64,000 bases of DNA from Chrysaora quinquecirrha (GCA_014526335.1 JACTAT010000001.1:4516596-4580595); one strand, 5' to 3'; shown: positions 38,501 through 53,500, numbered from the stretch's first letter. A program made the numbers and translations. Notes: a model not told the origin generated them from the letters alone.

Positions 38501-41500
38501 CTCTTATAGTTCAATCCACATACCTTAACTTGCTTGTCCAGTTCTTGTTCGAAAACGGATCTCTTTTTCATTAGAAGCTGTGTTCTGACCTGAAAAGAGA
38601 TACAACAGCCATTATGCAATATGAATATAGATCGAAAGATACTAGAGTAAGGGCCGACACTTATAGAGATAGAGCTATGCATTATGCAATATGAAGAAGG
38701 ATCTGAATATAGGGTTGTAGATCTGAAGCAGAAATGAGAAAGTAAAAGATTATGTAGGTATTAATAAATTGCAACTTACCTCTGTTGCAAAAGACAGAAG
38801 ATCCGACCATTTATTTCTTAGTTGCTGAATTTCGACTATTTCTTCTCTCGCTATTTGGATATCATAAGACCTGGAGGTTAAAAAGGTAGCTTCGTGTTAA
38901 ACAAAAATCAATTCTCATAGCTAAATTCCTCGAACTCTCAAAGAATAAATCATTAAAAGAGCAATGTTTTGCTAGAAATTACTGAGCTAAAACGCATTTT
39001 GCAAGAAACGAGTGAGAAAACATTACAGAATAACTTGGACAGCTGTTCTATCCATTTTCTTCGATTCTGATCATCATACAAACTTGGATTTTGCGATTCT
39101 GTATAGTTAACCAAAAGTCACAAAGAACAAATACAATTACCTCTCTCTAAAGATACCTTCAAGAGTAATTAACTGTTTGCTTTAAGTAGGATGTTATTCG
39201 GGACAAAAACATATTCTTCTGTCTTATAGCAGTGTTCATTTACAGATAGCTGATTGTATCCTAAGTTTTCTTTGATATTCCATTTATGCAATATTAAATG
39301 TACTACCAAAGCAATCTCTAGATCAAAACTTAATATGTTCTCTAATTTCTACTTACAACAGCTTAAAGGTTCCGTCTGGTAGCAGGGTTCATTTAGAGAG
39401 AGCTGAATATATTATGATTTCTTCATGATATTCCGTTTACACAGCAATAAATGTACTACCAAAGATCCCTTTTGATAAATCTTAATATTCTATAATTTTC
39501 TACTTACAACAGCTTATTGTAGGTCGTCTCCACAGGCAAATACACATCATCAATTGTGTTTTCCAAATCATGTAGCTCTTGTAGAAGATTAAGCACATCA
39601 TTCAGTTGGTCCAGTGATGATACATCAGTTGTCAGTTGTGAACGAAATGATTCTCTCTTCTCGACAATGGCTTTCAATTCAAGCTGTAAGAAGAAAGAAG
39701 AATATTACATGTTCTCTAGCCAGGGGGGTGCTAATAGCCGTCGCCCCCTAATCATCAGCAAGATAGCCCGAGTTTAGTGTACAAATATACATGTTGCCCT
39801 TAGTATGGCACTAGAGACTTGATTCATTGAAATATTCTATTGAAATATTCTGAATTGTTCCAGATTTAGAGTTGCGAAAGTTTCGTAAAAAGTTTAATTA
39901 TCAAAGCTATTAAAACTGTAATAGTTTTAATGATTCTAGATCTTTTATTAGAGTTAAGAGGAAAGGGAAAACCAAGTGTATTTGTGAAGCCAATGTACCT
40001 TTTCATAAATAGCAAAAAACAATTGATGTAAAAAACTAACAGAAAAAAGATTAAAACTTGCAGCAAACTATGAAGTCTGATGGTTCTATTTTCGAAATTT
40101 TCCTCAATATCTTGTGCCACCTAAACACTCAGAAAGGCAATGAAACAATGTTCGTGAGCATATTTCCCAAACGAACGATAAGTTGCAAGCGTCGTAGGGA
40201 AACCTAACCAAATCCCAAAAATATTTTTTCAATGTACTGATGTAGATAGATATTAAATAGATATAACAAACCTTTGCATTTTCGTGTAGAGATTTCGCAT
40301 AGCAAATTTTCCATGCAATGGCAAATCCATATAATGAATCTTTCACAGGAGCAGTGCTGAGTAACAATGGGCCTAGACTCATATGATCAGGTACCGTAAC
40401 AAGGTCTTTTTCTATCTTCTGTAGACGCTCTACTTCTCTGTGAAATGCTGGAAGACCAGGATTCGCCTCCACAAAGGCTTCGAATAAAACTTGTAAATCG
40501 TCTCGCCAAAGAAAATCAAATCTTCTGAAGCTGATTAGAACACTGTCCAGCTCTCTTTGTAGATCTGCAAATAGTTTATTATCATTTTAGAAGATATCAA
40601 ATATAATACACATACAACCTATCATACAGTAAATAGCCTATTTAATTAAACAAACACTTACAACGGAAAGGCAGCAGCTACCCTGTTTTTAAACCTGTTT
40701 ATACCCTGTTTATATATTCACTTTTCTTGGAAAATAAGAACTTAGATTCTGCCCAAGTTGAGCTCATAAGAAAGAGATATTAGTACAGAGATAACTGCAA
40801 GCGAGGGCTTGATTAGCTTTGGAATTTTGATGGAGCCTTATTAGAGAGAAGGACTGCTTATAAGAGATTAGGGACTTGAAAGGCTGAAATATATTATATT
40901 CTTTGTAATCACAGAGAATGTTACAGGCATTAATGCATTCAATGATGAAATAGACGATAAAGCTTTGGCTCTTAAACGCATCAAATTTGAAGCTAAAACA
41001 AGGTTGGTTGAGGTGCCAAAAGTGGCCAAAGAAGAAGGGTTTAAGAGATGTGCAGTCCTGTTAGGCGAAGAGTCACAGACAGTATATGTATATCACAAGT
41101 GACTCTCTGGACGTATAACCGTTAATAGAAGTTGGAGGGCGGTCTTGGGTGTTGGCTGCTTTGGCGTTGAACTTCGTAAGTGGATTATTTGAAAAATAGT
41201 TGGTCAAAGACCGTTTGATGATTACTTTTCCTTTAGAAATAAAATGTATATTGAACCACATTTCCTACCTGTGATCATTGTGGATATTCTCTTTTGCAAC
41301 TGAGACACTTTCTCATCTGAGAGAATTGACGAATAGAATGTCTTGTTCGTATCCTTGGCCCACCATTGGACAGTCTTAGTCACGTTGATGATTCCCTCGG
41401 CGACTTTATTGATTGCTGATTGGACAGTTGCTAAGGATGGCTCAATTCGAATGTCTGGTAGAACAAACTGAACTTGGACTTGAAATTGTGTTAGAGACTT

Positions 41501-44500
41501 TGTCGTCCCGTCTTTGAGCTTGTTGAAGAGCTGGGTCCTTCAAACGAAAATTCTTGATTAGAATAAGTGGCGGCAAAAGAAAGATAAGAGGATCAAACGA
41601 ACTGATTACGTGTTGGAAAAAAGAGGGCAACACAATTGCCTTGATAAAAAAATGTATCTAAAAGATGGAAGCTGACAAGTGGTCTGGTCCAAAAGAGGGA
41701 GCAATGAAAGGGCCAGGGTGGATGCAGGAGAAATTTAAAGGGCTCGTCTTTAACCTAGGCGGCACACGGTCGAGTGGTTCAGGTGCTTCATGTGCGCAAC
41801 ATTAAAACTCGAATTATGCCAGGATATAACAGATAGTATATAACCATACAACTGATACTAACTAAACTGGGAAAGCAGGTGCAACTGAAAGGCTGGGGTG
41901 GATACAGAACAAACTTCATAGAGCTATTCTATAACCAAGGCGTCAAACGGTCGAGTGGTTTAGGTGTTCAGTGCGATAAACCTTATAAACTCGAATCTCG
42001 CCTGGATCCGCCTTGATCACCTTCCACAAGCATACAACTGAAGATAGCTACTAGCTAGATTTCCATCATTCAAAGGTAGATAAGTATTTCGGATTCCTCG
42101 CTACTACAGATAGTTTGGCTGAGTGGCGAAGGTGTATGGCAAGTAAACAACAGCTTATGTGTTCGACTATCGTCAGAAACACTTCCATAAGCCTAAAATC
42201 AGCCCAGGAATCTGGCATCTCAAAGCTGGTACATGACTCAGGGTAATTGCCCTAAGATAATTATCTTCGAGCACAAGTTGCAAGTTCATAACGTTGCACT
42301 GGGAAAAAGCTATAAATATAAGTATTAATAAAAGTAGTAGTAAGAATCATCAAGGCATTGGCCTTACTTGTCAATATCCTTTGAATTCCAATGAATACTC
42401 TGCATCAAATCGCTCAATGAATCACAAACTGCAATCAACACAGCATCGTAGACTTGGCTGCAGTAGTAGACTTTCACATCAGCAAAGAGGGCATCGTCTA
42501 ATATTCCAGTAGGAGGAGACACTGCTGCTTTAGCATGCTTGCCAAAACGATGCACATCAGAAGAAGGTGTTCTAGAGCCAGCATGAGAGTGGTAATTTGA
42601 CGGAGTGATGGAACGATGAAGGAAGCCGGGAGTAGAAGGTGGGCTTGGTGAGGCTGAAGAACCGGTGGCAATGATCTGCTGAACTATAACACTGGCTATT
42701 GTCTGTAATAAATAGAAATTTCACAGTAGCATTTAAGAGAAATAAGATCAAATACCGTAAATCCTCGAATTAGCCCCCCGGGGGGCTTAATCATTTTTCA
42801 TTATTTCAAAGGGGGCTTATTCGAGGTGGGGCTTATAAAATTATTCACAAAAGCATGATTTGTCATCGACTTGGAGAATGAATTTTTCTATCATAACTTG
42901 ATAGAGTATCAATATGGATTCAAAAGGCTAACACCAACATGTCAGGGGTGGGGGCTTTTTGAGGGGCGGCTTATTCGAGGGGGGGCAAAAGCTTGTACAT
43001 TGCGACGTTTGATGTTCAAGAACATTGATTTTGTTGGTTTAATAGGCCCAAAGTTTTGCTGGAGATTTCACCACATTGTTGTCTAAATGGACTTTTGTTG
43101 CTCGGAAACTATTCAGTAGTTCGGACTCTACCCAATAGACTATGTAATGGTTTGAATTCTACTGAAGATTAGTTTGTTTATCTTAGGCTGCCCTTTTGTG
43201 TTTATATCTTTTCTATCGTGTAGAAATCTCCAAAGTTTGCATATAGATTTCTACCGTTTACAAAGAGCCTATTTGGCTAATAGGTATTCTCTCGAGTTAA
43301 GTCTCTGTCGGTGTACTCATTATTCATAGTTATTGACAATTGTGGCTAAGGTTCTCAGTCAGTTCTCATTATACAGCTGAAGTTAAGCTTGGTCGTGTGA
43401 GGTCAGCATCTGGTCTGGATGGGTGACTTTGCAGATGGATGACTAAACAACTCACTCTGTCGTCTTTCGGATGGGACGTTAAACTAGGGGTTCCATACCT
43501 AGATGTGGCATGCATAGTAGGCCTAAATTAGCTGAAAAAGCTAGAAATAACAGCCTAATCAAAATAAAGAAACAACAACTATTATCTAACTAACGGTAAA
43601 TATGGGCTCTCCAGGGGAAAACGTTTAAGTTGCACTGACCTGTAATGTTGCCTCCATGTTTGCAATTCTTTTATTCAATCTCTTAACTGATATGACGCTG
43701 TATTTATTTTGCTTTTCAACAAACTCATCAACATCCCAACTTTTCTTCTCAATACTTTCACTGTTGAAGAATGTAAGTTGCTTTATTTCAGATATGTTCT
43801 CAAGCAGTCCTTCGTTTACGAGCTGGACGATTTTCCTCACAGTTTCTTGTAGTTTTTGAAGGGCAGAGTGACACTAAAATAAAAGGAAAGCATAATCAGT
43901 TTGATTGCGTGAAAAGTGAAGAGATATTTGGGACTTAAAGTCGTTTGTATGATTTGAAATTTGAATTTCGAGTATATTAGTTGTAGTAGCAGTATTCAAC
44001 CAGGGTTTTATAGGCTTTGGCCTTCCAGCCCCTTTTAATACTTATATTATACTATATTATTTGGAAAGTGTTATGCTCAAGACAATTACTCGGCATTCCC
44101 TACACGCTACTACTAGGTAAGGTAAGGTAAGGTAAGCTAAACTAAGCTAAGCTAAGCTAAGCTAAGCTAGGCTAATGTAAGGTAAGGTAAGGTATAAAGG
44201 TAAAGTAAGGTAAAGTAAGTTAAGGTAAGGTAAGGTAAGGTAAGGTAAGCTAAGCTAAGCTAAGCTAAGCTAAGCTAGGCTAATGTAAGGTAAGGTAAGG
44301 TATAAAGGTAAAGTAAGTTAAGGTAAGGTAAGGTAAGGTAAGGTAAGGTAGGGTAAGGTAAATTAAGGTAATATAAGGTAAGGTAAGGTAAGGTAAATTA
44401 AGGTAATATAAGGTAAGGTAAGGTAATATAGGTAAGGTAAGGTAAGGTAAGGTAAGGTAAGGTAAGGTTAGGTAAATTAAGGTAATGTAACATAATATAA

Positions 44501-47500
44501 GGTATGAAATGTCTGATACCAAAAATTAGAACTAATAATAACAAAACATTACTTGATGTAGATATGCATCAATGTTCAATGAACTCCAAGTCAGCGTTGA
44601 GAGTCCAGGATGTAGATGATACGAAATCGATTCTGTTAATGGTGACATTAGTTTCTGTAATGGTTTCGGGACTTCTTCACGTATTTCTTTGTACAGTTTA
44701 ATAATCCAATTCAACTGATGGTAATAGTGCTTGAATCTCTCCTCCTAGGATATCAGAAATCACAGATAAACTAAAACGCTTTGGAAAAATGCGACACAAA
44801 GGCCAACTAGTGTATTAGAACATAGAAATAGGAACTAGGGGATCAAAAGGGGCATTATTCATCTCTTTTTTGAAACAATACAAAAGGGCCTTTTTCTTCC
44901 GAAAAATTGCTCTTTCACAAAGAGTGATCTATTTTTCAAAAGCAGCAGACCTTTTCAGAATTTACACCATTCCAGTTGAAATTATAAGACCTTGCCGACC
45001 TTGCATCATTATCTTTCTAAAGCGCAAGCCTTCATTGGATATAAACTCGGGGAGAAAATTAGCTTAAGGGGTATGCATATGGTGTGTTGCCATCAAAAGC
45101 AAATCGTCAACACCAGACAATCGTTTTGTTTTGAAAGTTTTAAAACCAATGATACGCCCAAATATGGGTGTGAAAAATTATAAACCTAAGTTATGCCCCA
45201 TCTCCCCCCCCCCATATTTTGGAAGAGCCGCTTACTTCTCTCTATAAGTTGGGTTTTTGTCCACTCACCTGGAGAGCAATTTCATTCGCGTTGTTCGGAA
45301 TTGATAGTTTTAGTCTTTTCATCCACTTAACTTCATTCATAACCTCTAAAACCCTAAAATACAGTAAAGAATAAAACAGCGGTTAAATGCAGTGTAGAAG
45401 CAGGTGTAGCAACGTAAAGCTTCAATGAATAGACTATATAACAATTAAAATCATTGCATGTAGGCTTTTAACTGGACTAGGCTTTAAACTGTGGCAGATG
45501 TGTGGAACTTCAAAACACTCGCTACGGAAGGCACCTCTCCCATAAAGAATCTGGTGTCAAGAAAAACCCACGAAAGAACAGGCCTAACCAAAAACACTTG
45601 TTTTGTTTGCTTATGATTTCAGCTATGTAGAGAAGAATCGCCGAGTTGGCCTAGAGATGTATAGAGAAGGCCCTGAAACCCTTACAATAATAACCAACAT
45701 GTTAAAAATCGTCACTTTACCTACCTGTTATCAACGTTGACTTCAATTTGCTTATCTTCTCCTTTTAATCTAAGTAAAGGTGCCTTTAGTCCTACTTTTA
45801 CTGCTTCAATCTGTGACTTCCATGCAGAGATCCATAGGTCTTCAAACTTCACCAAAGCAGTTGCAATTCGATTGTAATATTTAGCAACACGGCTGAAATC
45901 CTACAGAAAGATTGAAGATTTAGAATTGAATTAGAATCAAGTCTAGTCAAGTAAGACCAGGTCAGGTCAGGTCAAGTCAGGTCAGGTTAGGTCAGGTCAG
46001 GTCAGGTCAGGTCAGGTCAGGTCAAGTCAAGTCAAGCCAAGTCACGTCACGTCACGTTACGTCACGTCACGTCACGTCACGTCACGTCACGTCACGTCAC
46101 GCCACGTCAAGTCAAGCCAAGTTAAGTAAATCAAAACTTACCTTTAATGTTGCTATAAATTTATTATCTCTGAAGACTTTCATCGGCTCTTCAATTCTTC
46201 TCAACAGTCCACGGGCCCAGAATATAGAGCCAGAGACTTTCGGAGCATTTCTAGCAATCGGTGGGTTTTCCTAAGACATAAATTTTGGAAAAATTCAGAT
46301 TCTTAGATAGCAAAAAATTCAATGCAACTATTAGTACTTTGACAGCTTCTTAGTTTGTTAGAGTAATTCTTTTTCAGAGAATTTCTTGCTCATTTAGCTT
46401 TAATTATGCACAGTCGCTATCAATGCTGTACACTGTACAGTAAAAACAGATTTGCCAGCTCTCAGAAAACGTAGGCAGACAGCTCTCAAAAAAATTTGAA
46501 AGAAAATATCCTAAATTCAAGCAACTTTCATGCAGAGTTTGAAGCAAAAAAATAAAGGTAATTCATAGCAACGATTCTTTAAAGAAGAAATTTGTTTTAT
46601 TACCTTCAAAGACTCATAGGCACTTTGAACCTCGTCAAGATCTTTTTCGTATAAAACAAAGGCTTCAATGTACTTCTCACCCAGAACAGACCGAAGACCA
46701 TGGCGACTTGAAACTGGACTGAAACTAAAACAAAAGACAGGTTTTATTAGGGATTCATTTAATTAAAAACAAATAAATTATACTAATGCGAACATTATTC
46801 ATGATACATCATTAATTTAAGTAACATTTATGCGAAAAACAAACCAAAAACTTTATTTCTGGCATTTCGTCGCAGTTTCGGCGAGGGAAACGTCAAAAAA
46901 CGTCGAGGAAAGACCGTCGAAGTAAATTACAAGAAAATATAAACCCAGACGTGGATCGAAAATCACAGATTGGACAGAAATGAGCCAATCAGAGCAAAGC
47001 AGATAAACCTCTATTGTATTTTGAAGACCAATCAAAATGCAGGATCCCGAGAGTTGACCAATAGAATGAGCTGAAGATTGATAGTGAGAATACGAACTCT
47101 TTGTCTAGACAGCTTTTGTTTTTTGGCCTCCAGCGTGTCACTAAAACAGATTCGAAAGCCCCCTTTCCAAATGAAACAAAAACAAACAACCCTTTTCAGG
47201 AAATATTACATTAGAATCTCCTAGAAGTCAGTACTATGGTCAGAGAAAGCTCGTTGAAGAAAGTCTACTTTGATGCTTAGAATAATAAACAGAGCAATAT
47301 TCACTTCACTATTTGACTGACACTTTGGATGGCAAAAACAAAAGTCAGTGGAGCTAATGATCCACGTTATCTATTGTGTTTGCCCTCCAAAATGTACTTT
47401 TGATTGACAGGTGAGAGTTACCCATTGTTCAATTTGAGAGATACACTTTTCATGTAATTTGGACCGGACCTGGCTAATTTTTGAAAACGACTCCCTCGTC

Positions 47501-50500
47501 TGACTCCCTCGTCAAACAAATTAAAAAATGTCAGAAGAAATCGACAACAAGGTGGGCTTTCGCATCTTTGAAACAAAAGATTTGAGCCAAGTCTTTTGAA
47601 TTGGACAGAGTGACTCAATTTGACCATTGAAATGTGCAACAGTAACAATAGACTTAACAGAACTATTGAATATAACAAAATATTAGAATCTGGTTGGAGA
47701 ATTTAAGGCAAAACAATCAAAAATTGTTTGTCAAACATTTGAAGTTAACCTTATGACTAATGTTTGACCGTTTTGCGCCGTCGTAAAACATTTCTTGACA
47801 AGCAATACTTAACAGCAATGTTTTGCGAATGGCTTGACGGAACAACAATTTATTTAACAAGTAATTTCAAATGTTTGACGAACAATGTTTGATCGTTTGG
47901 CCATGGCCTAAAAAGACGTCAATCGAAATGACGTCAAGAAGACTTTGGTTCATATACCGGAAAGTGACTATATGTTGTTAGACAAAAAGGCCCTAACCAA
48001 TTGATAAAATAATATTTGTCAAGCATCTTAAATTTGATTGTGAACCAAATTTTTTAACGTTTAGCCACATCAAAAACACTAATTGTCAAACATTTTGTGT
48101 TTTTTCATAACTTAAGCTATTCTGGCCCTTCCGACGTGGCCAAACGATCATACAATTCTTTAAGCAAATCTCAAACGTTTGACCAACAATATTTGATTTT
48201 TGGCCATTTGATTTTCTACCAGGATGAACGTGAAAAAATGGAAACATTTAAAAGTAGATGTATCAAATATCCACTTACCAAGCCAAAATGTCAATTGTTT
48301 TTTTTGTCTTCCATTTCATCTTGAAAATGTTCTGCGAGGAAAAGGACTGTTTTATAAACGTTTTCACCCCAGGCCTAACAAAGCCAAGCCAAGTCAAGTC
48401 AAGTCAAGTCAATTCAAGTTAAATCAAAATGCAGGAAGGTCAAAGAAGTCAAGTCAAAGGAGATGAAATGAATATTATCAAAACTTACCTTTAATGTTGC
48501 TATAAATTTATTATCTCTGAAGACTTTCATCGGCTCTTCAATTCTTCTCAACAGTCCACGGGCCCAGAATATAGAGCCAGAGACTTTCGGAGCATTTCTA
48601 GCAATGGGTGGGTTTTCCTAAGACATAAATTTTGGAAAAACTCAGATTCTTAGATAGCAAAAAATTAAAAGCAACTATTAGTACTGTGTCAGCTCCTTAG
48701 TTTGCTACAGTAATTCTTTTTCGGGGAATTTCTCGCTCATTTAGCTTTAATTCTGACAGTCGCTATCAATGCTGTACACTGTACAGTAAAAAGAGATTTG
48801 CCAGCTCTCAGAAAACGTAGGCAGAAAGCTCTCAAAATATTTGAAAGAAAATATCCTAAATTCAAGAAACATTCATGCAGAGTTTGAAGCAAAAAAATAA
48901 AGGTAATTCATAGCAACGATTCTTTAAAGAAGAAATTTGTTTTATTACCTTCAAAGACTCGTAGGCACTTTGAACCTCGTCAAGATCTTTTTCGTATAAA
49001 ACAAAAGCTTCAATGTACTTCTCACCAAGAACAGACCGAAGATCATGGCGACTTGAAACTGGACTGAAACTAAAACAAAAGACAGATTTTATTTGGGATT
49101 CATTTAATTAAAAACAAATAAATTATACTAAGCTGAACATTATTCATGATACATCATTTATTTAAGTAACATTTAGGCGAAAAACAAACCAAAAACTTTA
49201 TTTCTGGCATTTCGTCGCAGTTTCGGCGAGGGAAACGTCAAAAAACGTCGAGGAAAGACCGTCGAAGTGAATTACAAGAAATATAAACCGAGACGTGGAT
49301 CGAAAATCACAGATTGGACAGAAATGAGCCAATCAGAGCAAAGCAGATAAACCTCTATTGTATTTTGAAGACCAATCAAAATGCAGGATCCCGAGAGTTG
49401 ACCAATAGAATGAGCTGAAGATTTATAGTGAGAATACGAACTCTTAGTCTAGACAGCTTTTGTTTTTTGGCCTCCAGCGTGTCACTAAAACAGATTCAAA
49501 AGCCCCCTTTCCAAATGAAACAAAAACAAACAACCCTTTTCAGGAAATATTACATTAGAATCTCCTAGAAGTCAGTACTATGGTCAGTAGAAAGCTCGTT
49601 GAAGAAAGTCTACTTTGATGCTTAGAATAATAAACAGAGCAATATTCACTTCACTATTTGACTGACACTTTGGATGGCAAAAACAAAAGTCAGTGGAGCT
49701 AATGATCCACGTTATCTATTGTGTTTGCCCTCCAAAATGTACTTTTGATTGACAAGTGAGAGTTACCCATTGTTAAATTTGACTGATACACTTTTCATGT
49801 AATTTGGACCGGACCTGACTAGTTTTTGAAGACGACTCTCTCGTCTGACTCTCTCGTCAAACAAATATAAAAACGACAGAAGAAATTGACAACAAGGTGG
49901 GCTTTCGCATCTTTGAAACAAAAGATTTGAGCCAAGTCTTTTGAATTGGACAGAGTGATCTAATTTGATCATTGAAATGTGCAACAGTAACAATAGACTT
50001 CACAGAATTATTGAAAACAACAAAGGCCCTGGCCAAACGATCAAACATTGTTTGTCAAACATTTGCTGTTTACTTTACGACCAATGTTCGACCGTTCTGC
50101 CCCGTCGCAAAACATTCCTCGACAAGCAATACTCGACAGCAATGATTTGCGAATGGCTAAAGGGACAACAATTAATTTAACAAGCAATTTCAAATGTTTG
50201 ACGAACAATGTTTGATCGTTTGGCTAGGGCCTAAAAAAGACGTCAATCGAAATGACGTCAAGAACAAATAGCTTCTGAAAGGTCTGAACTTTGGTTCATA
50301 TACCAGAAAGTGACTAGATATTGTTAGACAGAAAGGTCCTGACCAATCGATCAAACATTGCTCGTCAAACATCTTAAATTTGCTTGTTAACCAAACGTTT
50401 TAACGTGTACCCACATCAAAAACATTGATTTGGAAAGCAGGAAAATGTTTAAGTTTTCAAAAACATTGCCAAGCAAGCTTGTTATGCAATGTTTTGCGAC

Positions 50501-53500
50501 ATGGCCAAACATTGTTTGTAAAGCAAATCTCAGATGTTAGACCAACAATATTTGATCGTTTTGCCAGAGTTTATCTGGATGAACGTGAAAAATTTGAGAC
50601 ATTTTAAAGCAGATATATCAAGTACCCACTTACCAAGCCAAGATGTCAATTGCTTTTTTTGTCTTCCATTTCATCTTGAAAATGTTCTGCGAGGAAAAGG
50701 ACTGTTTTATAAACGTTTTCGCCCCAGGCCCAACCTCGTCCCCAGGGCGAATAGGCCTCTACGTGAAACTTCGCTGTCCATATTCGACCCTGGTATCGGT
50801 CTTGTCTATTCGCAATTTGATTGGCTTTTCAAACAATAGATATTTTAAAGTGACGTCACAATTTCTTCAAAATTGCAGACCAAAATAGGCTTAAGGACCC
50901 CGTTTACACGAGAGAAAAATACAGAAAAACGGTCTCGTTTTGGGACTATTTGAGATAATGTCTTTGCGTTTACACCGAAACGTATCGGCAAAGGGTCCTA
51001 ATGGATCGGCATCCTACCGTACCTACAAATATATGATCCCATTCCAAAAGAAACGGATTTATGCGTAAATAAATAGTCTATCATGTATCATGGTCTTTTT
51101 GGGAGCTGATCCACTTCGGTGTAAACGGGGTCTACAACTCTCTACGCTTTTACAATAGGTTACCTTCCTTTACTGAGATAATAAATATACAATTTTTACC
51201 AACCTTCAAATAATCGGATATGTATTTTTCAGCGTCTTGGACAATTTGTACAAAACTTGAATACGCAGTTTCGAAACGAACTTTGGATTTTCCTTCCACA
51301 GCTAAAACATTCTCCATTGTAATATTTTTGCTAAGCAAATCTTGCACTTCACTTATATGATGACTGACTGTTTGAGCGACACTAAGGTTGCTCTCCTCAG
51401 GTTGTTCAGTGGCACTTGAAGAAACAACCTCCATTTCATCGATATTTTCGTCGTTGTCTTCTTTATCTGAAAAGATAGTTTTAATAACACATTCAGATTA
51501 AAATTTCAAGAATTTAGAAAGTTAGGCACTGGACATTTGAACAAACTGAACATTTCATTGAACATCGTCCGTTGATCGAAGTCAAAAATATTTGATAATT
51601 CAGTTTAGTCTCAAGTTTAAATGGTTTAAAAACTTAAACTCAGGCTAGCGAATCTATACACACTGCTTTGGTGGTATTTTTTGCGTACTGTGGTGGATAA
51701 GCACTCCTGCTGTGGGTTATGGGTTACCACTATATTAAGCAATAATAAAACACCAGGTCAAGCACAATAACCCACCACATCAAGCATAGTAACCCACCAC
51801 AGTAGTGTGTATCAACCACAGTTCAAAAAAATACCACCACAGTATGGAAAAAATAACACCACAGTGATGCGCATCCACAACAGTGGCACGTATAGATGCA
51901 CTAGCGTGGAACTAGACCTTGAGCTTGATTCTCTAAAAAATAAAAAGCTGTTATTACAAACACATACCTTCTCCTTCATCGTCAGCAGCAATGTTCTCAT
52001 AGTCGTTATTTTTTGCCATTTCACTTTCATCAATACTTTCAATATTAATGCTTTCCTGATCAATAATAGGTAGGCTAGTAGCACTGACAACAAGTTGTGA
52101 GAATTCCTTCACGGTTTCCACTATTTCGACCAAATTATGAACACGGTGACTGAATAAGTCCAGATGCCCTATGATTGCCTCTTCGTCTGTAAACGCAATA
52201 CCAGTCAGGATGCCTGATGCAGCAGAATGCGATCTGTTTGTCACCTTTTCAGGCACTTGAAATCAAACAAAGTGTATTGTTAGTATCACAGAATCAAATA
52301 TCGTTGCAAAAAGAGAAAATAGTTTAGGACGCTTAGCTATAGCTATAGCTCAACAAAAACAGCTTCAGCTTTTAACCCTTTATTTACCACCATAAGAAAT
52401 ATTCAAGATAACGTACCCAAATCTTTCAGCCAGAGAGATATTGGTCAGGAAAGGACAAAATCGTTGAAAAAAATTGTCAGGGGGGCTTTGGCGATTTTTA
52501 ATTTTTTTTGCCAAAAAATCTCTAGGCTCATTCGCAGCTACCACCTTAACTTTTCCCAATATTTGACATCATCAAACGAAAGAACTCTAGAAATTCTACT
52601 GAAAAAGTACTAACTTTCCTTCATTTTAACACCAAAATATGTCAGAATATTAGATACAAATCATGAGCTACAACCATTTTAGTATCACAATGACAACTCT
52701 ATACGCACTACTGCCGTGTGCATTTTTTTAAGCAAATATACCACAACAGTACGCAAGAACTACCAACAAAGTATGAAAGAAAAACCACCACAGTACGCAC
52801 AAAAATACCAGCACAGCAGCAAAAAATACCACCACATCAAGTATAATAACCCACCATATCAAGCATGATAACCCACAGCAGTAGTGCGAATATACAGCGG
52901 TACGCAAAAAATACCACCACAATGCAAAAAATACCACCACCAGTGCGTATCCACTACAGTAGTGCAAAGTAGCTACACAAATTTCTCGTAGAGGTGTCTC
53001 AAATACAAAACTTCGTATTCCATTTACCTGAAAGCCCTGGTGACATATTTGAGTTCATCATTCTGCTGGAGGTTGTACTGACATTTCCAATACTTGGGCT
53101 GCCATACTTTTTAGACAAACCAAACGAATTAGCCGGAACATGTTGAAGAGAGTGAGCACCACCTAAAGAGTCCTTCAAATGGCGAATCTGGTCTTTGTAT
53201 TGCTTATGTAATAACAGGCAGGCATTCAGCGCGCCAAGGAAATCTCCTTGAAATTGCTCATCTAAGTAAGCTCCTTTCTTGGGCTTTGTTGCTGGTTTGT
53301 TTTCGTTTGTTTGCTGTGTTGTGTGAGCTTCGATGGCAAGCCAAATGGAATTGGAGGCGTTCGAGGAGCTGAATCTTTTCAAAATCGCTTGAATCGTTCT
53401 TTTGCAGCTGATTACAAGTTGATTAGTGACCTAGAAGAGAAATCACAACCAAATCACGTACAGTTGACATCCGCTATCTCGACTGCCCGCTATCTCGAAC

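Larger units (their letters stand above)
46133..48372. repeat. Tandem segmental duplication, copy 1
   Basis: About 2.24 kb nearly identical to 48480-50729, offset about 2,347 bases, with scattered substitutions and small indels of a few percent. It includes exons 8' and 7', flanking intron and two MITEs. A GTCAG/GTCAC simple repeat abuts its left edge. Confidence 0.92.
48480..50729. repeat. Tandem segmental duplication, copy 2
   Basis: Partner of 46133-48372, with the same order of exons 8 and 7, intron and two MITEs. Homology stops at the shared GTTTTCRCCCCAGGC. A short AAGTC simple repeat (about 48380-48460) separates the copies. Confidence 0.92.
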
